From: an uncultured Bacillota bacterium
GTDB taxonomy: Bacteria; Bacillota_I; Bacilli_A; RFN20; CAG-449
DNA: 16,563 bases
Direction of reading: 5' to 3'
Assembly: GCA_905204225.1 (NCBI GenBank)
Contig: CAJKZK010000030.1
Span: 1 to 16,563, forward strand
Numbering within the stretch: the stretch's first letter is position 1; every line of letters starts with the position of its first letter. Positions 1 to 6,363 of this stretch are shown one piece after another. A program made the translations under genes and the position numbers. Under the pieces are notes generated by a model. That model searched no databases. It worked only from the letters and a program-made list of their open reading frames with translations, and was not told the origin of the DNA.

Positions 1-21
1 TCTACAAATAATATTTTTTTA

Positions 22-54
22 TAAAAAAAGTCATTATTTGACAAATAACGACTT
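22..54 (-). terminator. Rho-independent terminator of yabG-ispE
   Basis: On the minus strand a 12-bp stem (AAGTCGTTATTT with AAATAATGACTT, one G-U pair, 3-nt loop) is followed directly by a U-run. It lies 13 bp after the ispE stop codon and ends the yabG-ispE unit. Confidence 0.85.
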
Positions 55-66
55 ATTATTTACTAA

Positions 67-924
67 TTACAATGTTTGAGTAACAATAACTGTATAATTT
101 AATTTACTAAATTTTTTATATTCTTCTAAGATTGCATGATGATTTAAACTCATACAAAATACTGTTGATCCAGATCCAGACATCATGGTTAATGGAAACC
201 CATCTTTTTTTAATGTATCAATAATATTTTTAATTTCTGGAACCATTTTTATTGCACATTCTTGTAAACTATTTTTCATTTCTTCTGCAATAATTTTTTC
301 ATCACCTATTTTTAAACCTTCTATTAATCTTTCTATATTACTTAATTGAGGTTTAGTTTCTAATTCATCAAATGTTTGATATGCTAAAGCGGTAGATACT
401 CCTTCATTAGGTTTAATAAGTAATACATGATATCTTTTCTTTAAAGTTATGAAATCTAATTTTTCACCTATACCTCTACATCTAGCAGGTTTATTATATA
501 AGCAAAATGATACATCTGCTCCTATAGAAGATGCTAAAGAAATTAAATCATCTTGGCTAGGTTTTAATTTAATAGCTTTTAATGTTGCATTAATAACTGC
601 AGCAGCATCAGCTGAGCCTCCACCAAGTCCTGCACACATTGGTATTCTTTTATAAATATGAATTAAAACGTTCTTATCTATATGAAATTTTTCTTTCATT
701 TTTCTAAAAGCTTTATTAGATAAATTTGATTCATCTGTTGGTAATGAATCATCATCACTAGTAATGTATGATTCATATCCTTTAGGTAAAAGTTCTAATT
801 CAATAATATCATGTAAATCTAATGGAATAGTTACCATATCGATATTATGATAGCCATCTTCTTTTCTATCATAAACATTTAAAGCTAAATTAATTTTAGC
901 GTATGCTTTAACTGAGGTGTTCAT
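67..924 (-). CDS. ispE: 4-diphosphocytidyl-2-C-methyl-D-erythritol kinase
   Basis: IspE phosphorylates the 2-hydroxyl of CDP-methylerythritol with ATP in the MEP isoprenoid pathway, in the cytoplasm. The 285-aa protein has the usual length and all three GHMP-kinase motifs. Motif 1 (residues 8-26, AYAKINLAL through DGYH) contains the catalytic-type Lys10. The ATP-binding glycine-rich loop is at 99-109 (GLGGGSADAAA) with Asp106. The C-terminal motif is at 247-256 (MMSGSGSTVF). The ATG at 922-924 is preceded by CAGGAG at good spacing. The start overlaps the end of yabG by 17 bp, so its ribosome-binding site lies inside yabG and translation is probably coupled. yabG and ispE are also close neighbours in Bacillus subtilis. 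It implies that this organism makes isoprenoids by the MEP route. Confidence 0.96.
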   Translation of the reverse strand: MNTSVKAYAKINLALNVYDRKEDGYHNIDMVTIPLDLHDIIELELLPKGYESYITSDDDSLPTDESNLSNKAFRKMKEKFHIDKNVLIHIYKRIPMCAGLGGGSADAAAVINATLKAIKLKPSQDDLISLASSIGADVSFCLYNKPARCRGIGEKLDFITLKKRYHVLLIKPNEGVSTALAYQTFDELETKPQLSNIERLIEGLKIGDEKIIAEEMKNSLQECAIKMVPEIKNIIDTLKKDGFPLTMMSGSGSTVFCMSLNHHAILEEYKKFSKLNYTVIVTQTL

Positions 925-1669
925 TTTGCACTCCTGAATAAAAAATTCTTGCTTTTCCTTTTGTTTCTATTCCGCCAATAGATTTTGAAATTGTCTTATC
1001 AATTGCGGCTTTAGGATTAATATAATCTTTTATTGGAGTTAATGCAACAATAGAAGCAATAATTATTGGATCTAATAAATGAATATTCTCTCTATTAGGT
1101 GAAGAAGCAAAATTTGCTCCATATTCCATTAACGCTTCATAATTAGATTGACAAGCTCCAGCTACAATAACTAAAGAATCTAAATCAGGATAAAGCAATC
1201 GCACTTGTTGTACTGCACTTACAAAATTAATAGAATTTTGATATCTTGTCAAGTCATCACTAACTTGTTTAGTATCAAATTTGTAAAAATCATGTCCAGT
1301 TATAACTAATATATCATATTTATCTTGCTTTAAAATATTTACTACATTATTTGGCATCAATTCTTCTTTCATATAAATACATTTAGCGTTTATATGATAT
1401 TTATTATATGCTTCTTGAGCTTTTTTAACATAAATTTCATCACCATCAATATGTAATACTTTTCCTGAAGTTGAATGATCAATTATTTTTAAATAAGGTA
1501 AAGGTAAATTAATCGTATCATTAAAAGGCAATAAATCATTTTCATAAGAATCTGCAATAAGACGATAATTAATTCCTTTTAAAATATAATTTTTATCTTT
1601 AATATCTATTATTTGAAAAACAATATCATTATTATAAGAACTTCTTGTTACTAAATCAAAGATTTTCAT
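908..1669 (-). CDS. yabG: YabG-type sporulation-specific protease (peptidase U57)
   Basis: YabG is a cysteine protease that processes spore-coat or cortex-associated proteins late in sporulation. The 253-aa protein is a little shorter than the Bacillus protein (about 290 aa) but keeps the family's signature blocks: ITGHD around His126-Asp127 and VAGACQSNYEAL with Cys173, followed by GANFASSPNRENIHLLDP and the C-terminal GGIETKG. From recollection of work on the Clostridioides enzyme, the His-Asp pair and this Cys are catalytic; here all three are present, so it looks active. No signal peptide is seen. A G-rich Shine-Dalgarno (GGGGGGTGAT) precedes the ATG. The gene overlaps ispE downstream and starts 35 bp after the methyltransferase stop. 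It is the clearest sign that the organism forms endospores. Confidence 0.94.
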   Translation of the reverse strand: MKIFDLVTRSSYNNDIVFQIIDIKDKNYILKGINYRLIADSYENDLLPFNDTINLPLPYLKIIDHSTSGKVLHIDGDEIYVKKAQEAYNKYHINAKCIYMKEELMPNNVVNILKQDKYDILVITGHDFYKFDTKQVSDDLTRYQNSINFVSAVQQVRLLYPDLDSLVIVAGACQSNYEALMEYGANFASSPNRENIHLLDPIIIASIVALTPIKDYINPKAAIDKTISKSIGGIETKGKARIFYSGVQNEHLS

Positions 1670-1686
1670 GTCATCACCCCCCTAAT

Positions 1687-1695
1687 TAAAATATG
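1687..1695 (-). promoter_or_regulatory. possible sigma-K/sigma-E type -10 box upstream of yabG
   Basis: CATATTTTA on the minus strand fits the mother-cell sigma -10 pattern CATAnnnTA and lies just upstream of the yabG ribosome-binding site. I see no good -35 element at 15-16 bp, and the same 9-mer recurs at 1723-1731 inside the methyltransferase gene, so this may be chance in AT-rich DNA. It is listed because yabG is a late mother-cell gene in Bacillus. Confidence 0.25.
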
Positions 1696-1704
1696 CAAAA
1701 AAAA

Positions 1705-2502
1705 TTATTTTTTTACTATATCTAAAATATGTCCACCCGCTCCAAGTAAATCTTTTCTTTCACAAGTTGATAAATGATATTTTATAAATTCATTAAATTC
1801 TTCTTCAGATAAACTATTTAAAGTTACTCTTAAATAATTACTAGGTCCATCACTAGATAATATTTTAACATTTATCAATTTAGCATCTTGATTTAATTTA
1901 TCTATATCTTCAATTCTTACCATTGAATATAAATCATCTTCTTTATTTATCACATGATAAGACTCATCAACTTCATGATTATTTATTGATTCTAAAATAT
2001 GTTTTTTTATAAATCCATAACTAATAACAGCATATTCATTCATATAATAACTTATAAAAATATAACCATTATCTTTAACCACTCTTTTAGCTTCATTTAA
2101 AGCTTTTAATTTATCTTCATATTTTAATAAATGATACATTGGTCCAAATAATAAAACTATATCAAATGAATTATCTTTAATCATATCTAAAGATAAAGCA
2201 TTACCTAAAATAGCATCTACATTAGGATAATTAGATTTTAAAATATCTAAATTATGTTTAACCAATTCAACAGCTGTTACTGAATATCCTTTATTAGAAA
2301 AATATCCACTATAAGCACCAGTACCTGCTCCTATATCTAATATTTTTTTATTTAAATCATTATTTAAATAATCATTAATATATTTAATAGAAGTAATAAA
2401 TTCTACTTGTCCATGTCTAGTTTTCAATCTATGATCTTCATTAAAATGAGAATAATAATCTTCTAATAAAGTTAATTTAGTGTTTGTTCTTTTAAAATTC
2501 AT
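1705..2502 (-). CDS. class I SAM-dependent methyltransferase
   Basis: A 265-aa cytoplasmic protein with a Rossmann-type methyltransferase domain. Motif I (ILDIGAGTGAY, residues 54-64) forms the S-adenosylmethionine loop. VTAVEL with Glu79 is the acidic residue expected to hold the ribose hydroxyls. FDIVLLFGPMYHL (113-125) is motif IV, in the form often seen in the UbiE/Methyltransf_11 group. The C-terminal third (about 150-265) probably selects the substrate, which cannot be named from sequence. There is no Shine-Dalgarno before the ATG: the -10 box of the promoter directly upstream puts the transcript start at or within a base or two of the ATG, so the mRNA may be leaderless. The gene is followed by yabG after 35 bp without a visible terminator, so some readthrough into yabG-ispE is likely. 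Confidence 0.85.
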   Translation of the reverse strand: MNFKRTNTKLTLLEDYYSHFNEDHRLKTRHGQVEFITSIKYINDYLNNDLNKKILDIGAGTGAYSGYFSNKGYSVTAVELVKHNLDILKSNYPNVDAILGNALSLDMIKDNSFDIVLLFGPMYHLLKYEDKLKALNEAKRVVKDNGYIFISYYMNEYAVISYGFIKKHILESINNHEVDESYHVINKEDDLYSMVRIEDIDKLNQDAKLINVKILSSDGPSNYLRVTLNSLSEEEFNEFIKYHLSTCERKDLLGAGGHILDIVKK

Positions 2503-2508
2503 AAATTA

Positions 2509-2537
2509 ATTATATTAAAAACAAAAGAAGAACTCAA
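2509..2537 (-). promoter_or_regulatory. sigma-A promoter of the methyltransferase gene
   Basis: On the minus strand, -35 TTGAGT (2532-2537), 17-bp spacer and perfect -10 TATAAT (2509-2514). The -35 lies inside the terminator hairpin of the preceding gene. A start 7 nt downstream of the -10 falls at 2502, the first base of the methyltransferase ATG. Confidence 0.65.
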
Positions 2538-2549
2538 TTAGTTCTTCTT
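2517..2549 (-). terminator. Rho-independent terminator of the 2557-3030 gene
   Basis: Perfect 10-bp stem AAGAAGAACT / AGTTCTTCTT around a 5-nt loop (2525-2549), followed on the minus strand by TTGTTTTT. It lies 7 bp after the stop codon of the small possible lipoprotein gene. Confidence 0.85.
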
Positions 2550-2556
2550 AATATGT

Positions 2557-3030
2557 TTATGGTAAATGATGTTGAACATAACAATATAAATAATTATCAC
2601 TTGGAGTAAAAACAACACAAATATATCTATATTCTATTTTATCTTTATCATATTCTTCTATTTCTTCTCTTTCTAAACGAAAAGATACCATTTTCCATTT
2701 ATAATCACTATTTTCATCAAATTTATATTTATCTTCTATATTCAAAACCTCATTAATATATTTATAATATTTTTCAATAGATGAAGGCAATTTTGTGTCT
2801 TTAAATGTAGAAACATCTGGTGTTTTATTTGATGTATCAAAAAGAGTAAATTCTTGTGGTTGAATATCATCATTTTTATAATCAAATATTACTTCCCATT
2901 CTTTTTGAAAAAATTTTGATTTAAAAATATCATTATATCTATAATACCTAGGTATATCAGTAGTTCCACATTGAACTAATAACAGAGGAATAATTGATAA
3001 TGTTATATTTTTTAATAAAGTTGAAATCAT
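2557..3030 (-). CDS. small exported protein of unknown function, possible lipoprotein
   Basis: A 157-aa protein that I do not recognise. The N-terminus has a short hydrophobic stretch (about residues 9-19) ending LLLVQCGTT. The Cys could be a lipidation site, but Gln at -1 is not typical of a lipobox, so a simple signal peptide or anchor is also possible. The rest is soluble, rich in Asp, Glu, Lys and Tyr. I place the start at the ATG at 3028-3030, because the GGAG ribosome-binding site sits 6 nt before it; an ATG two codons earlier touches that site and is unlikely to be used. It is a single-gene unit with its own promoter and terminator, between the SPFH gene and the methyltransferase. Confidence 0.7.
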   Translation of the reverse strand: MISTLLKNITLSIIPLLLVQCGTTDIPRYYRYNDIFKSKFFQKEWEVIFDYKNDDIQPQEFTLFDTSNKTPDVSTFKDTKLPSSIEKYYKYINEVLNIEDKYKFDENSDYKWKMVSFRLEREEIEEYDKDKIEYRYICVVFTPSDNYLYCYVQHHLP

Positions 3031-3051
3031 AAACATCTCCTTTTTTCTTTT

Positions 3052-3079
3052 ATTATATAATAATTTAAAGCAAAATCAA
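3052..3079 (-). promoter_or_regulatory. sigma-A-like promoter of the 2557-3030 gene
   Basis: Minus-strand -35 TTGATT (3074-3079), 16-bp spacer and -10 TATAAT (3052-3057), just upstream of the GGAG ribosome-binding site. The spacing is one base short of ideal. Confidence 0.55.
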
Positions 3080-3088
3080 TTCTTTTGC

Positions 3089-3115
3089 AAATAAAAGCAG
3101 TCCTTTCAGACTGCT
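3089..3115 (-). terminator. Rho-independent terminator of the SPFH gene
   Basis: Perfect 7-bp stem AGCAGTC / GACTGCT (3096-3115) with a 6-nt loop, followed on the minus strand by a T-rich tract (TTTATTT). It lies 24 bp after the SPFH stop codon. Confidence 0.8.
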
Positions 3116-3139
3116 CTATTTAATGCATAATTAAGTTTT

Positions 3140-4360
3140 TTAATTACCTGATGGATTAGATGGAATAATAATATCTACTCCTTTATCACCTGCAACAACT
3201 GTTGGCAATTCCCCATTCCATTTTTCCAAATATTCTAAATATTTAACAAATTCTAAGACTATTTTTAAATCCTCTTTTGTATGTGTTTCATCATAAACAA
3301 TAGAATAATTTGTTTGAGCAATTGTTGTAGTTATAGTTGTTAAAGTAGTTTCATCTTCTACAAAATTAACACTTTCTTCAGGTTTTACATTTGTTTCTTC
3401 TTCAGTAGTTTTTGAAGAAATTTGTTTTTGGCTTTCTTTATTAATTACTGTTGTTTCAACTTTTTTTAAATATGTTTCATTTACATTAAACCCAGTTGAT
3501 TTTGCTAATTCAACAATTTTTAAAGCCATAGCTTCAGCAGAAGCTCTAGCAATTATTTTTTGGCTTTCAGCATTACCTTCTGCTTCAACAATTTTAGCTT
3601 GTGCAGTTAATTTAGCCACTTCCAATTCTTGTTCAGCTTTTGTTATAGCAGCTTCTTTTTGTTGTTCGGCAATCACTTTATCTTCAACAGATTTTTCAAA
3701 TTCATCAGTAAAATCTATATTTGTTAAATTTACTGCTGTCACAGTAGCATAATATTTTTCATCAATTGCTAATTTTACTGCTTCTTGTACTTCTGGAGAA
3801 ATACTTGCTCTTGTTTCAATAATTTTCATAGCAGTATATTTTGATAAAATTGATTTAGCATTATCATCTGCCACTTTTTCAATTCTTTGAGATAATGAAT
3901 CAAGAGAAATATATTCAGTTAAGATATTTTCTGCTTTTGTTGGATCAATTTTATATTGAACTGTCATTTCAATATCCATTGTTTGAGCGTCACTAGAATA
4001 ACTTGAAGTTCTAATTTCTAATTTTTGAATTGTTGTATCAAAATAAATATAATCATTAAATAAATAGAAATCAAAATATGTTCCAGGCATTCTTATACCA
4101 TTAACTTTACCTAAAGTTTTAACAACCGCTACTTCACCAGCTTCTACTTGATGGAAAGAACTAGGTATTAAAAGTACTAATAATGATGAAGCTACTAATG
4201 CTACACCCGCTATTGTATTAATTTTCTTTTTTTGTTTAGCTGAAGATGTTAAATCTACCATACCTTTTTTAGATTTTGTATTAGAATTAACTGCTACTAA
4301 AACAAATATACTAACTCCGATAACAATAAAAAATAAAATAAATAGAATTGTTTTAATCAT
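3140..4360 (-). CDS. SPFH/prohibitin-domain membrane protein under Mn2+ riboswitch control
   Basis: A 406-aa membrane protein of the stomatin/prohibitin/flotillin/HflK-C superfamily, which forms oligomeric membrane scaffolds. Two hydrophobic segments are seen (about 4-24 and 48-66), then the SPFH/PHB domain (about 70-270; VEAGEVAVVKTLGKV at its start) and an Ala/Glu/Lys-rich coiled coil (about 225-290). A Thr-rich linker and a roughly 60-residue C-terminal region with no motif that I recognise follow. The ATG has a strong AAAGGAGGG site. No NfeD-type partner gene lies beside it. The leader holds a yybP-ykoY riboswitch and terminator, so expression should rise with Mn2+. This points to a role in Mn2+ tolerance or in holding a metal-dependent membrane complex together, which is inference from the leader alone. 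It is transcribed as a single gene. Confidence 0.88.
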   Translation of the reverse strand: MIKTILFILFFIVIGVSIFVLVAVNSNTKSKKGMVDLTSSAKQKKKINTIAGVALVASSLLVLLIPSSFHQVEAGEVAVVKTLGKVNGIRMPGTYFDFYLFNDYIYFDTTIQKLEIRTSSYSSDAQTMDIEMTVQYKIDPTKAENILTEYISLDSLSQRIEKVADDNAKSILSKYTAMKIIETRASISPEVQEAVKLAIDEKYYATVTAVNLTNIDFTDEFEKSVEDKVIAEQQKEAAITKAEQELEVAKLTAQAKIVEAEGNAESQKIIARASAEAMALKIVELAKSTGFNVNETYLKKVETTVINKESQKQISSKTTEEETNVKPEESVNFVEDETTLTTITTTIAQTNYSIVYDETHTKEDLKIVLEFVKYLEYLEKWNGELPTVVAGDKGVDIIIPSNPSGN

Positions 4361-4378
4361 TTTTACCCTCCTTTGATT

Positions 4379-4488
4379 AAAAAAAGACCACGGCTTTCAC
4401 CATGATCTTGCGAAATCTTTTATTGATTAGTAAATCCGGATATGCATCGTGTTGTCGAATTTACTCGAGTACGCTACTCCTCATGCAT
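4379..4488 (-). promoter_or_regulatory. yybP-ykoY (Mn2+) riboswitch with terminator
   Basis: The minus-strand leader carries the conserved parts of the yybP-ykoY aptamer in order. P1 pairs CAUGA (4485-4481) with UCAUG (4405-4401). The invariant L1 segment GGAGUAGC is at 4480-4473. P2 is UAC-UCGA-GUA (4471-4462). P3 pairs AAUUCG (4461-4456) with CGGAUU (4438-4433), with the A-rich metal-site loop ACAACAC (4455-4449) and a small capping hairpin (4448-4439). P4 is AAUC/GAUU (4428-4414). The closing GCAAGA is at 4411-4406. A terminator follows: stem GAUCAUGG / CCGUGGUC (4407-4386) and seven U (4385-4379). The P1 3' strand lies inside the terminator 5' arm, so metal binding should block termination: an ON switch. 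The base composition is richer in G and C than its surroundings. The identification rests on motif order and recall of the Lactococcus sequence, not on a covariance search. Confidence 0.9.
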
Positions 4489-4492
4489 TTAT

Positions 4493-4521
4493 ATTATAAT
4501 AAATTTTTATATTAATTAAAA
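4493..4521 (-). promoter_or_regulatory. candidate promoter of the riboswitch-SPFH transcript
   Basis: Minus-strand TATAAT (4493-4498) with a weak -35 TTTTAA (4516-4521) at 17 bp. The predicted start near 4486 is at the first bases of riboswitch helix P1, which is where a riboswitch transcript should begin. Confidence 0.5.
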
Positions 4522-4533
4522 GATATTTTAATT

Positions 4534-4784
4534 TTACAAGCATATATTTGCTAAATTAATCAGTACAATTATCCATAAAATAATAGCTATCACACCAATA
4601 ACAGTTGCCAAAATTCCTGTTTCTAATCCTCCAGCGCTACCATATCCGCCTTCTTTTTTTGATACATTATCAAAAACAATAAAATAGTTCCAGAAATTGA
4701 TAAAAATCCAAAAATGAATAACAAAACAGCTACAAAGCATAATCCAAAAATTCCACATACTAAACTTGTTTTTTATGATTGCAT
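4534..4784 (-). pseudogene. broken gene for a small two-helix membrane protein (DUF4190-like)
   Basis: The start with the best ribosome-binding site (GAAGGGAAG, then ATG at 4782-4784) reads Met-Gln-Ser and meets TAA at 4773-4775. Beyond that stop the same frame encodes a convincing membrane helix, KTSLVCGIFGLCFVAVLL... to MYQKK. It then loses sense at a run of seven A (4654-4660), where a -1 shift restores GGYGSAGGLETG and a second helix, ILATVIGVIAIILWIIVLI, to the stop at 4534. The two halves joined make a normal small two-helix protein of the DUF4190 type. The uninterrupted 74-codon reading from an ATG at 4756-4758 has a Trp/Phe-rich first half and no ribosome-binding site, so I think it is only partly the true frame. 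One nonsense change plus one frameshift suggests a pseudogene. The shift site A AAA AAG is also the dnaX-type slippery heptamer. Confidence 0.5.
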
Positions 4785-4851
4785 AATTCTTCCCTTCATA
4801 AAAATTAATTTCTATATCTAAAGAGTATCATTAAATTTATACCTAAGCAAG

Positions 4852-4896
4852 AAAAAAAGACTAATAAATATCTTAATCTAAGAAAATTAGTCTTTT
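4852..4896 (-). terminator. Rho-independent terminator of the GH3-lipoprotein operon
   Basis: An 11-bp perfect stem AAAAGACTAAT / ATTAGTCTTTT with a long loop that holds a further small hairpin, followed on the minus strand by seven T. It lies 16 bp after the lipoprotein stop codon. Confidence 0.85.
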
Positions 4897-4912
4897 GTTA
4901 AATATTATTTTA

Positions 4913-5956
4913 TCATTTGTCTATTGTACTAAATGAACCAAATGTTAAATCCATATCAGCTTTATCTACTGTAAAATAACCATTATTATATACATCATTT
5001 GCTAATCTATGGAAGGTGATTTCAAAATGTCCTTCTCCTTCATATATATTTGGAATTGTATTTGCTTTATAATCTTTAAATTGGGCATTTACAGCTGTTT
5101 TTGTTTCTTCATTATATGAACCATGTGATAAATATGATCCCATAAATACTGGTATACATGTTGCTATTCCTTTATTTACTCCTGTTATTTGTCCTTCATA
5201 AGTAAAGATTGATGGAGCAAAATTTTCATAATATTGCATAATTGTAAAATGGAATTTTGTTTCACTATCAACATATACTTTATTTATTTGTTTTTTATCA
5301 TTCATGTTTTCACTAACCCAGTTTCCCAATACACTTGAGCCTAATGTGATTTCTTTAGCTTTATAAAGAGATTGGCTAGTAGCGTTATCAACAACATCAA
5401 AAACTCCAAATGTTAAATCCATATCAGCTTTATCTACTGTAAAATAACCATTATTATATACATCATTTGCTAATCTATGGAAGGTGATTTCAAAATGTCC
5501 TTCTCCTTCATATATATTTGGAATTGTATTTGCTTTATAATCTTTAAATTGGGCATTTACAGCTGTTTTTGTTTCTTCATTATATGAACCATGTGATAAA
5601 TATGATCCCATAAATACTGGTATACATGTTGCTATTCCTTTATTTACTCCTGTTATTTGTCCTTCATAAGTAAAGATTGATGGAGCAAAATTTTCATAAT
5701 ATTTAGTAACTGTGAAATGAAATTTTGTTTCGCTATCAACGTATACTTCAATTTCTTCATTATCAGAAGTTCTATCTCCACCATTATCATTACGATAAAC
5801 CCAGTTTCCTAATACACTTGATCCTAATGCAATTTCTTGTTGCTCTGATGAAGGTGTTGAAGGTTCATTACTTGTTGTAGGTGTTGAATTACAGCTAACT
5901 AATCCTCCTAATGCCATAGATAATAAAATAGTACTAAACAATAAATTTTTTTTCAT
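4913..5956 (-). CDS. lipoprotein with two near-identical tandem domains
   Basis: A 347-aa surface lipoprotein of unknown function. The signal peptide (residues 1-21) ends in the lipobox LVSC with lipidated Cys22, followed by a Ser/Thr/Pro linker to about residue 40. Two copies of a roughly 156-residue domain follow. Each opens with LGSSVLGNWV, then VYVDSETKFHFT, and each contains YYENFAPSIFTYEG and a long block ending in DKADMDLTFG. The alternating hydrophobic pattern and opening GNW suggest a beta-barrel, lipocalin-like fold, but I recognise no family. The core of the domain is identical at the DNA level in both copies. The ATG has AAGGAG upstream. It lies 14 bp after the four-helix protein and is the last gene of the GH3 operon, so a role in binding or sensing glycosides at the cell surface is possible (inference from position). 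Confidence 0.85.
   Translation of the reverse strand: MKKNLLFSTILLSMALGGLVSCNSTPTTSNEPSTPSSEQQEIALGSSVLGNWVYRNDNGGDRTSDNEEIEVYVDSETKFHFTVTKYYENFAPSIFTYEGQITGVNKGIATCIPVFMGSYLSHGSYNEETKTAVNAQFKDYKANTIPNIYEGEGHFEITFHRLANDVYNNGYFTVDKADMDLTFGVFDVVDNATSQSLYKAKEITLGSSVLGNWVSENMNDKKQINKVYVDSETKFHFTIMQYYENFAPSIFTYEGQITGVNKGIATCIPVFMGSYLSHGSYNEETKTAVNAQFKDYKANTIPNIYEGEGHFEITFHRLANDVYNNGYFTVDKADMDLTFGSFSTIDK
4938..5235 (-). repeat. 298-bp perfect direct repeat, copy 2
   Basis: Identical by eye to 5406-5703, at an offset of 468 bp (156 codons, in frame). It encodes the C-terminal domain core of the lipoprotein. Identity stops sharply at both ends. Confidence 0.93.
5406..5703 (-). repeat. 298-bp perfect direct repeat, copy 1
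   Basis: Partner of 4938-5235, encoding the first domain core. The flanking domain parts, such as the VYVDSETKFHFT segment, carry silent and replacement differences between copies while these 298 bp carry none. Confidence 0.93.
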
Positions 5957-5970
5957 TTTAATAATTCTCC

Positions 5971-6363
5971 TTATTTTTTAAAAACTGTTATACTTGTTAA
6001 AATTGTTGATATTAAATAAGTAATAAAACTTATGATAAATGTTGGCATTATTCCATATCCAATATCTTTAATACCTGCAAAATAGTATCCTAAATTTCCA
6101 AATTGTGATGATAATACTAATAATAATGTTAAGAATAATAATGCACTTGATATAATCGATATTATTGAATCAAAGTCTTTATAGATTATAATTGTACTAA
6201 TTAACACAATATTTAAAATTCCTACTATCATTACAAATATACTTAATTTTGCATTCATTATATTTTGTGAAACTATATAGAAAATCAATCCAATTAAAGA
6301 TAAAATAACTGCTCCAACAAGTAAGAAAAATGACATCTTTTTTTCTTTATATAAATTAAACAT
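5971..6363 (-). CDS. small four-helix membrane protein
   Basis: A 130-aa integral membrane protein with four hydrophobic segments (about residues 10-32, 38-60, 65-88 and 100-125), a short basic N-terminus (NLYKEKK) and no recognisable catalytic motif. The ATG follows the GH3 stop codon with no gap, and the GGAGG ribosome-binding site lies inside the end of the GH3 gene, so translation is coupled. This suggests that it works with the glycosidase, perhaps as a membrane partner or in its insertion; that is inference from position. I cannot name the family. Confidence 0.75.
   Translation of the reverse strand: MFNLYKEKKMSFFLLVGAVILSLIGLIFYIVSQNIMNAKLSIFVMIVGILNIVLISTIIIYKDFDSIISIISSALLFLTLLLVLSSQFGNLGYYFAGIKDIGYGIMPTFIISFITYLISTILTSITVFKK

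Noticed and set aside
4441..4488. ATGCAT at 4483-4488 pairing with ATGCAT at 4442-4447 as a pseudoknot of a new RNA
   Set aside because: The known yybP-ykoY fold explains both segments (P1 and the P3 cap) and all conserved blocks, so a new RNA class is not needed.
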